Positions 58,656 to 64,000 of a DNA stretch of 64,000 nt are shown here, in pieces. The position numbers and the translations under genes are program-made. The stretch covers positions 186,001 to 250,000 of the forward strand of contig NZ_JACIEW010000006.1 in assembly GCF_014197055.1 (NCBI RefSeq), read 5' to 3'. Within the stretch, counting starts at the first letter, position 1. Each line of letters opens with the position of its first letter. This DNA is from Devosia subaequoris. Lineage in GTDB: Bacteria > Pseudomonadota > Alphaproteobacteria > Rhizobiales > Devosiaceae. The notes under the pieces were generated by a model. That model worked only from the letters and a program-made list of their open reading frames with translations, searched no databases and had not been told where the DNA came from.

Positions 58656-59732
58656 CTAAGCGCTCTGGGCCAACGATGCTGGCAAGGGACTATTGCTGGC
58701 CAGACCCTCGCGCGGTTTGGGCCGGACTTCGCCAGCAAAGCAAAAGGTCCCGCCGTCCTGTCGTTTGGCTTCATAGAGAGCCCGATCGGCCTGTCGGAGC
58801 AGGTCGGTGGGTGTCTGCCCAAGGCCATCCTGCACAATGCCCAGGCTTACGCCCACGCTGACATTGCGGCCCACAGAGGTGAGCGGCGCGCCGATGGCCG
58901 CAATGCAATCGCGTGCCAGGTGAATGAGATCGCTGCGGTGGTGGCGATGCACGATGGCAACGAATTCGTCGCCGCCGATCCGGGCGAGGAATTCGCCGGG
59001 TAGCAATTGGGCCGCCAGTCTCTGGGCGACCTCGATCAGCGCGAGGTCCCCGGCGTGATGGCCGAACAGGTCATTGACCGGCTTGAACCGGTCAAGATCG
59101 AAAGCCAGCACAGAAAAGGACCAGTCGCCATCGGCAAGTCGGGACAACTCGCCTTCCAGCGCCAGTCGATTAGGCAGACCGGTCAAATGGTCGCGCAGGG
59201 CCTGACGTTGCGCCGCAATGCGTTGACGCTCGATGCGGCGCACATGACCCAGCATGGCCACCAGACAAGCCAGCACGCTGCCAATCAGCACCAGCATGAG
59301 CGGCACTCGCAGGGGGGCGTGTGTATTGAACAGGTGCAGGCCCGGCCGCTCCGCTGTCCAGGTGAGGAAGTGACTGCCCAGAGGTCCGGAGAGCAGCGGC
59401 AGGGATTGCTGATATTCGCCCGCAGCGGCGCTCGGCGATAGCGCAAGATTGCGCAGGCCGGCGACTTCACCCAGGCGCTCAAGGGCGGGTTCCACCTGAC
59501 TTTCGGGGAGGGTCACCAGAGTATCGGCGACTTGCGCTGCCCGCGCGCGCTCTTTGACCATGGAGAGGCTGTCGGTCGTCTCCATGACATGCAGGGTGGA
59601 GCCGATGAGCACTGCCCCGGCCACCAGGGCGCCCACAAACGCGCCAACCACTAGCCTCCGGATAGGCGCCAGTGCCTTGGCCGGGTCGGAATCCGGCAAA
59701 GTCGAGAACTTGTTAATTTTGGCGCCCACCAC
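58656..59732 (-). CDS. Membrane GGDEF diguanylate cyclase
   Basis: A 358-aa sensor-type diguanylate cyclase. One N-terminal helix (RRLVVGAFVGALVAGAVLIGS), a periplasmic domain of about 100 residues and a second helix (VPLMLVLIGSVLACLVAMLGH) precede a GGDEF domain (DHLTGLPNRLALEGELSRL, FDLDRFKPVNDLFGHHAGD, ARIGGDEFVAI). The active GGDEF motif is intact, while the RxxD inhibitory site five residues upstream is missing (PGEFLARIGG), so product feedback is probably absent. The start is a GTG at 59732; no ATG exists in the plausible zone. The signal sensed is unknown. Confidence 0.88.
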   Translation of the reverse strand: MVGAKINKFSTLPDSDPAKALAPIRRLVVGAFVGALVAGAVLIGSTLHVMETTDSLSMVKERARAAQVADTLVTLPESQVEPALERLGEVAGLRNLALSPSAAAGEYQQSLPLLSGPLGSHFLTWTAERPGLHLFNTHAPLRVPLMLVLIGSVLACLVAMLGHVRRIERQRIAAQRQALRDHLTGLPNRLALEGELSRLADGDWSFSVLAFDLDRFKPVNDLFGHHAGDLALIEVAQRLAAQLLPGEFLARIGGDEFVAIVHRHHRSDLIHLARDCIAAIGAPLTSVGRNVSVGVSLGIVQDGLGQTPTDLLRQADRALYEAKRQDGGTFCFAGEVRPKPREGLASNSPLPASLAQSA

Positions 59733-59894
59733 GCAGACCCTGCATCCAAGGCCATCCTGGCCCGGCAATGGTTGGCAAGTGGTTAGCGCGTCATGCTTTT
59801 TCGCGAAATCGTGATATGGATCGGCAGGAACCCTGCACAGCCCATAAAGCCGCGCCGGGCCATATTCGGCGTCAGGACGCAGAGGGACCTTATC

Positions 59895-61712
59895 ATGCCA
59901 GAGCCGACCGCAATCACACTGGGCCGCAAGGACTGGTTGTGGCTTGTGGGTATCTGGGCGCTGGTCGCCGCAACCCTGTTGTGGCGCAGCGTGCACGGCA
60001 GCGCCGGCGCGCCGCTGTTTCTCGACACTGATGACGCCATGCGCATGGTGGTGGTGCGCGATTTTCTTGATGGACAGGGCTGGAACGATCTGGTCCAGCA
60101 TCGGCTCAACACGCCATTCGGCGCGGAAATCCATTGGTCACGGCTGGTCGACCTGCCGCTGGCCGGCCTGCTCTGGCTGGCGCGCCAGTTTACCGACTTC
60201 AGACAGGCCGAGTGGGTAGCAGGCATGGTCTGGCCGCTGGTGCTGCTTGGCGCGTTGCTCTGGCTCAGCGCGCGCGCGACGCTGGAGCTGGTGGGCCGGG
60301 CCGGATTGCTACCTGGACTGGTTCTGCCCATCCTCAGCCCGGCTATTCTCGCCGAATTTTCGCCCGGCCGGGTCGACCACCACAATGTGATTATTGTTCT
60401 GACCATGGCCACGCTGCTGGCCAGCCTGGTGGCGCTGCGCCGATCCGGCGCCGCCTGGTTCGCCGGAATATGTGCGGCGCTGGCGCTCTCGGTTGCCCTT
60501 GAAGCCGTACCGGTCATGCTGGCCGCAATCCTGGCCTTTGGCCTGTGCTATGTCGCCGACCCGGCCCGCGCCGGCAATCTGATGCGTTTCGGGCTGGGCC
60601 TTGGCGGCGGGTTAACCGTCCTGCTGATGCTGGTCCGTCCGCCCGACCGCTGGCTGGAGGCGGCTTGCGACATGATCTCCCCGGTCTATGTCCTGGCCGG
60701 TGTTCTGGTCGGACTGGTTTTTGTGGTGGTCTCGCTCCTGCCCGCGCCGCGCCGGGCCTGGCAGCGACTGGTGCTGCTGGCCGGGCTCGGAATTGCCGCA
60801 GGCGCTGCAGTGATCCTCGCCTATCCACAATGCCTGGGCGGACCCTATGCATCGCTCGATCCCTGGCTGGAGGAAAACTGGATCGGAGCCATCATCGAAG
60901 CCAAGCCCTGGCACGCATCGCTGCCCGAATTGCCGGCCTATGCCATAACCGTGGGCGCGCCGGTTTTTCTGGGGTTGATCGCAGCAGCGCTGGCTTTCCG
61001 GAGAACGCCGGAAAAGCGGCTGGGCTGGCTGACGCTGCTGGTGTTTCTGGTGCTCACCACCCTTGTGATGCTGGCCCAGATCCGGGGGGCGCGGCTGGCC
61101 ATCCTGCCCACCATTCCGGCTGCGGCCTGGCTGATCGCCGTGACGCAGCAACGCTATCTGGCGCAGCGCAAACTGCTGCCTGGTCTGGCACTGGCCGCGG
61201 CCTGGCTGATGTTTTCCGGAATAATGCTGAGCATTGTGGTGTCCAACGTGGTCAATCTGCTGCCCGATGGGCGGGCGCAATTGGTCAGCGCCACCCGCGC
61301 CAGCAAGCAGCCCTGCCTTGCCGGTGACGCCTTTGCCGATCTGCGCGGAATGCCGCCGGAGCGCGTGATGACCCCGATTGATCTGGGCGCGCACCTGCTG
61401 CTCGAAACACCGCATGGCGTGGTTGCCGCACCCTATCATCGCAATGAGCAAGGCGTGCTGGATGCTTTCCGCTTCTTCAACCAGCCGGTGAGCGAAGCCC
61501 GAAAGATCGCCACCAACCGCGGCCTTGGGCTGCTGGTCACCTGCCCCGCCATGCCCGAAATGCAGGGCACCGGTCTAGGCGAGCCCAATACCATATTAAG
61601 CCTGCTGGCCGCCGGCAGGCCGCCGGACTGGCTGGAGGACGTCTCGCTTGAGGGACCGCTCAAGATCTATGCGATCCTGCCGGAAGAGCGCGAACAAAGC
61701 GCCTCGAATTGA
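59895..61712 (+). CDS. Polytopic membrane protein, GT-C glycosyltransferase-like
   Basis: A 605-aa protein with about 11-12 helices in the N-terminal 470 residues and a soluble C-terminal domain. The first periplasmic loop begins FLDTDDAMRMVVVRDFLDGQ and continues HRLNTPFGAEIHWSRLVDLP. This D-x-D loop after helix 1 is typical of GT-C glycosyltransferases such as the STT3 type. A further FSPGRVDHHN loop fits. I do not know an assigned function for this family; a lipid-linked sugar donor is a guess. ATG 59895 follows AGGGACC. Confidence 0.75.
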   Translation: MPEPTAITLGRKDWLWLVGIWALVAATLLWRSVHGSAGAPLFLDTDDAMRMVVVRDFLDGQGWNDLVQHRLNTPFGAEIHWSRLVDLPLAGLLWLARQFTDFRQAEWVAGMVWPLVLLGALLWLSARATLELVGRAGLLPGLVLPILSPAILAEFSPGRVDHHNVIIVLTMATLLASLVALRRSGAAWFAGICAALALSVALEAVPVMLAAILAFGLCYVADPARAGNLMRFGLGLGGGLTVLLMLVRPPDRWLEAACDMISPVYVLAGVLVGLVFVVVSLLPAPRRAWQRLVLLAGLGIAAGAAVILAYPQCLGGPYASLDPWLEENWIGAIIEAKPWHASLPELPAYAITVGAPVFLGLIAAALAFRRTPEKRLGWLTLLVFLVLTTLVMLAQIRGARLAILPTIPAAAWLIAVTQQRYLAQRKLLPGLALAAAWLMFSGIMLSIVVSNVVNLLPDGRAQLVSATRASKQPCLAGDAFADLRGMPPERVMTPIDLGAHLLLETPHGVVAAPYHRNEQGVLDAFRFFNQPVSEARKIATNRGLGLLVTCPAMPEMQGTGLGEPNTILSLLAAGRPPDWLEDVSLEGPLKIYAILPEEREQSASN

Positions 61713-61747
61713 ACGGGACGCCTCCTGATTGACCGATCCTGACGGCG

Positions 61748-62404
61748 CTATTCGGCGACCACACCGGTGCCGATAGGGCAACTCACGCCGGTGCCTGCCA
61801 GCCCACAATAGCCATTTGGGTTCTTGGCCAGATATTGCTGGTGATAGGTTTCGGCATAATAGAACGGCCCGGCCGGAGCGATGTCGGTGGTGATCGTGCC
61901 CTGCCCCCGGGCGTCGAGCGCCCGCTGATAGGTGGCACGGCTCTTCTCCACGATCTCGGCCTGTTCGGGCGTGGTCGTGTAGATCGCCGAGCGATATTGG
62001 GTGCCAACATCATTGCCCTGGCGCATGCCCTGGGTTGGGTCATGCTCTTCCCAGAAGCGTTTGAGCAGGCTGTCGAGCCCGATCACAGCCGGATCATAGA
62101 CCACCTTGACCACCTCGGTATGGCCGGTGCGGCCCGAGCAGACTTCGTTATAGCTCGGATTGGGTGTATGCCCGCCCTGATAGCCCACGGCAGTGACATG
62201 GACGCCGGGCAGTTTCCAGAACAGGCGCTCAGCGCCCCAGAAACAGCCCAGGCCAAAATAAACGGTTTCGGCTCCGGCCGGATACGGCCCCTTGAGCCCG
62301 TGGCCATTGACGAAATGGTCCGGAGCGACGGGCATCACGTCGTCGCGACCCGGAAGGGCCTCGGCAGGGGTTGGGATCGTGCTCGGCTTTTGACGGAAGA
62401 ACAT
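61748..62404 (-). CDS. msrA: Peptide-methionine (S)-S-oxide reductase
   Basis: A 218-aa methionine sulfoxide reductase A. The catalytic Cys is in [20 protein letters not shown], followed by [21 protein letters not shown] and the substrate-site segment [23 protein letters not shown]. Recycling cysteines lie at the C-terminus ([16 protein letters not shown]). The N-terminal 45 residues ([15 protein letters not shown]) are the standard extension of the E. coli-type enzyme. ATG 62404 follows AAAGGAGC. Confidence 0.97.
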   Translation of the reverse strand: MFFRQKPSTIPTPAEALPGRDDVMPVAPDHFVNGHGLKGPYPAGAETVYFGLGCFWGAERLFWKLPGVHVTAVGYQGGHTPNPSYNEVCSGRTGHTEVVKVVYDPAVIGLDSLLKRFWEEHDPTQGMRQGNDVGTQYRSAIYTTTPEQAEIVEKSRATYQRALDARGQGTITTDIAPAGPFYYAETYHQQYLAKNPNGYCGLAGTGVSCPIGTGVVAE

Positions 62405-62458
62405 CTGTTGCTCCTTTCAGCCCCTATTCGGTGGCGAGCGGACATCGGTTACGCGCGA

Positions 62459-62782
62459 TCAGATCTGTTCCTGACGCAGGAAGCGCTCACGGCGCGGTCG
62501 GCGACCGGCCAGCGCGATGAGAATACCGGGCAGGCCAAGAACGGCAAAGGCCGGATAGGTGAGCAGGGCCTGCATGGCTGCATCAAGCAGATCGGAAAAA
62601 AAGCGGCTTTCAAAAAATCCGCTCACCGCGCCAAGACTGGGCGGGTGCAATTGGGTCCAGGCGTCCCCCAAGCTGGTGAAGACAATGGCATTGGCAGCCA
62701 ATGACTTGGTGCCATCGACAACAAGAAGAACCAGCGCCAGACCAATCAGCCAGGTGCCCAATATTCTCAAGACCAGCCGCAT
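62459..62782 (-). CDS. Small membrane protein of unknown function
   Basis: A 107-aa protein with two predicted helices ([20 protein letters not shown] and [21 protein letters not shown]) and a central [19 protein letters not shown] loop. A basic tail ([13 protein letters not shown]) suggests a cytoplasmic C-terminus. I recall similar proteins as frequent unknowns in Hyphomicrobiales. It lies 54 bp upstream of msrA in the same direction. Confidence 0.7.
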   Translation of the reverse strand: MRLVLRILGTWLIGLALVLLVVDGTKSLAANAIVFTSLGDAWTQLHPPSLGAVSGFFESRFFSDLLDAAMQALLTYPAFAVLGLPGILIALAGRRPRRERFLRQEQI

Positions 62783-63052
62783 CTACATTCCCTATGCCTG
62801 CCTTGATTAAGTCGAACCGGCCCCGGCTCGTTCCGCTGTATGGCACCAGCGCCTTGTGCCATGCAGAAGGTCGCGCCACAAGCTGCCGCTTGTTTTGGTA
62901 ACATCGTGATCCGGGCTGACAAAAACAATCGGGGACGCACCAAAGTGATCCCTTGCGCCGCAAACGATGATGAGTATATTGCGCCTCGCTCGCAGCGGCC
63001 CTCAGGGGACCCGTGATCCCGGCTTTTTTCCAGACCGGGCTTGAAGCGATGC

Positions 63053-63142
63053 GGAGAGGTGGCCGAGTGGTCGAAGGCGCACGCCTGGAAAGTGTGTAGG
63101 CGGGGAACCGTCTCAAGGGTTCGAATCCCTTTCTCTCCGCCA
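63053..63142 (+). tRNA. tRNA-Ser (anticodon GGA), CCA encoded
   Basis: A 90-nt cloverleaf with a long variable arm. The 7-bp acceptor stem is GGAGAGG with TCTCTCC (last pair G-U), the D arm holds GGCCGAGTGGTCGAAGGC, the anticodon stem-loop is CACGC-CTGGAAA-GTGTG (anticodon GGA, reading UCC and UCU), the T arm is GGGTTCGAATCCC, and CCA is encoded at 63140-63142. An integrase gene starts 93 bases downstream, so this gene's 3' end is a likely attachment site. Confidence 0.97.
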
Positions 63143-63170
63143 CTCCTAAGTCATTGAAATTGCTAGCACC

Positions 63171-63194
63171 GAATCCGAATCGCAAGTCGGATTC
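63171..63194. repeat. Inverted repeat upstream of integrase
   Basis: GAATCCGA (63171-63178) and TCGGATTC (63187-63194) are perfect 8-base arms with an 8-base spacer, between the tRNA and the integrase start. It may be an integrase or excisionase site, or an operator of the integrase gene. Confidence 0.5.
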
Positions 63195-63216
63195 TGTCAC
63201 AGCATCCTGTCACAGC
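63194..63216. repeat. Two direct repeats of CTGTCACAGC
   Basis: CTGTCACAGC occurs at 63194-63203 and again at 63207-63216, spaced by ATC (13-bp period), directly before the integrase gene. Its core TGTCACA is itself near-symmetric. This iteron-like layout fits an arm-type integrase site or a regulator operator. Confidence 0.55.
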
Positions 63217-63234
63217 TGATAGGGTGTTTGTTCC

Positions 63235-64000
63235 TTGCATAAGTCTGTCGCATCTTTGGTTCACCGGCGAGGTCCGGTCTTCTGGTTTCGAAAGTCGGTG
63301 CCAGTCGACCTGATCGATCGCCTTGGCAAGTCGGACATTCGACGGTCGCTGCGAACGTGCAACGCCCGTCTGGCCCGACAAAGAGCGTGGACACTGATCT
63401 TGTTGGTCGAGGAAGCATTTGCAGTTTTGCGTGACGCGGGGCTAACGCTCCGCGCGCGCGACGCTTTGAATGCCGTCCTTGACCAGGTCTTTGAGGATCT
63501 GGACCGTAATGAAGTTCAGTGGTCGCAGCGCCTGCGGTATCGAGCCCTGATGCACACGCTTTTCTCTGAGGAGCGACCGAACGAAGGGCCCAAAGTTTTG
63601 CCGGAGGTTCGCGCTGCGGCAAAGCCAGCTGACGAGTGTTTCGTGTCGACCACCATATCGACAGCTTCCCAGGTGACTCAAACGACCACCGATGTGGCCC
63701 AGGCCGTTGTCGATGCGATGAGAAACGCGTCAATCCATCCTGAGGCCAGGAAGAATCTGACAGCTCATATCGAGGGCTACATTTCCAGCCTTCGCAGCAA
63801 GAGACGTGGGGCAAAATACATCGCTGAAGTCGGAACCAAGTTGAGAGTCTTCGTGACGGCTATGGGTGACAAGCCGATATTCGATTACAGCAAGCAAGAC
63901 ATTCTCGATTATCGTGATCTGGTAGACCAAATGCCGATCGACGCAATCAAACATCTAAAAACGGACAATATACGCATGGCCATCGCTCAGAACATGGAGC
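63235..64000 (+). CDS. Tyrosine-recombinase (phage-type) integrase, N-terminal part
   Basis: An open frame from TTG 63235 to the right edge (255 codons visible) encodes the N-terminal half of a tyrosine recombinase. The opening PVFWFRKSVPVDLIDRLGK and SDIRRSLRT match the arm-binding domain of alphaproteobacterial island integrases. A core-binding (SAM-like) domain is seen from about residue 190 (KYIAEVGTKLRVFVTAMGD, FDYSKQDILDYRDL). The catalytic half (R-H-R-Y) lies beyond the edge. AGGG about 10 nt upstream supports TTG 63235. Composition is visibly less GC-rich than the flanking chromosome. Confidence 0.85.
   Translation, partial: MHKSVASLVHRRGPVFWFRKSVPVDLIDRLGKSDIRRSLRTCNARLARQRAWTLILLVEEAFAVLRDAGLTLRARDALNAVLDQVFEDLDRNEVQWSQRLRYRALMHTLFSEERPNEGPKVLPEVRAAAKPADECFVSTTISTASQVTQTTTDVAQAVVDAMRNASIHPEARKNLTAHIEGYISSLRSKRRGAKYIAEVGTKLRVFVTAMGDKPIFDYSKQDILDYRDLVDQMPIDAIKHLKTDNIRMAIAQNME

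Noticed and set aside
63006-63030. GGGA/TCCC hairpin with T-run just before tRNA-Ser as a terminator
   Set aside because: The stem is only 4 bp and no plus-strand gene ends nearby.
63197-63814. A 205-codon minus-strand open frame at the right end
   Set aside because: It is antisense to the integrase, whose N-terminal domains are readable on the plus strand.

Overview
The window is GC-rich, gene-dense DNA from an alphaproteobacterium, most likely of the order Hyphomicrobiales (Rhizobiales). A Devosia-like genus is my guess from gene content and protein style, not from a search. Supporting signs are an Irr-type iron box in front of mbfA, MmcB, DUF1236, DUF2946 and YegP proteins, TadE/TadG, a RutR-controlled reductive pyrimidine pathway, and many ABC uptake systems.

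Layout: 1-2.7 kb holds a truncated ROK regulator and a leftward aldo/keto reductase, secreted protein and glyoxalase set. 3.0-8.2 kb is a complete dipeptide/oligopeptide-type ABC operon whose two ATPases are fused. 8.3-12.1 kb has an oxidoreductase, a SIMPL protein and lepA. 12.2-14.7 kb has a likely 45-aa gene, a LysR regulator and a D-amino-acid dehydrogenase-like enzyme. 14.8-16.8 kb is a copper-handling operon (DUF2946, YcnI-PCu(A)C fusion, SCO), divergent from mbfA behind a perfect Irr/ICE palindrome. 17.9-25.8 kb mixes a membrane LytTR regulator, LysR, trhO, an aldo/keto reductase, a thioredoxin-reductase-like flavoprotein with an Rrf2 regulator, and a second Gfo/Idh/MocA enzyme. 26-32.9 kb has TadG/TadE, a FhuF-type ferric-siderophore reductase, a 2-hydroxyacid dehydrogenase, and rbfA-truB. 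32.9-36.9 kb carries three paralogous MFS transporters wrapped around mmcB. 37-43 kb has a receiver-like protein without phosphorylation residues, a decayed LysR gene, rlpA, a 1-Cys peroxiredoxin, CreA and a polar amino-acid ABC pair. 43-47.6 kb has redox and stress genes and an unusual operon in which two 24-residue hydrophobic peptides flank a 296-aa membrane protein.

47.7-58.6 kb is the most coherent system: an NMT1/THI5-type ABC transporter, dihydropyrimidinase, a 109-aa unknown protein, an N-carbamoyl-beta-alanine-type amidohydrolase, malonate/methylmalonate-semialdehyde dehydrogenase, an omega-amino-acid:pyruvate aminotransferase and a divergent RutR-family regulator with a RutR-like box. 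Together these would take dihydropyrimidines through N-carbamoyl-beta-alanine, beta-alanine and malonic semialdehyde to acetyl-CoA. The first enzyme, dihydropyrimidine dehydrogenase, is not in the window.

The right end (58.7-64 kb) has a GGDEF protein, a GT-C-like membrane protein, msrA and tRNA-Ser(GGA). Directly behind the tRNA begins a tyrosine-recombinase gene in visibly lower-GC DNA that runs off the edge, so an integrated element probably starts there. I see no CRISPR array and no insertion sequence. I see no clearly unprecedented system; the best leads are the coupled 109-aa gene in the pyrimidine operon, the micropeptide operon, the RutR-like site and the island edge.
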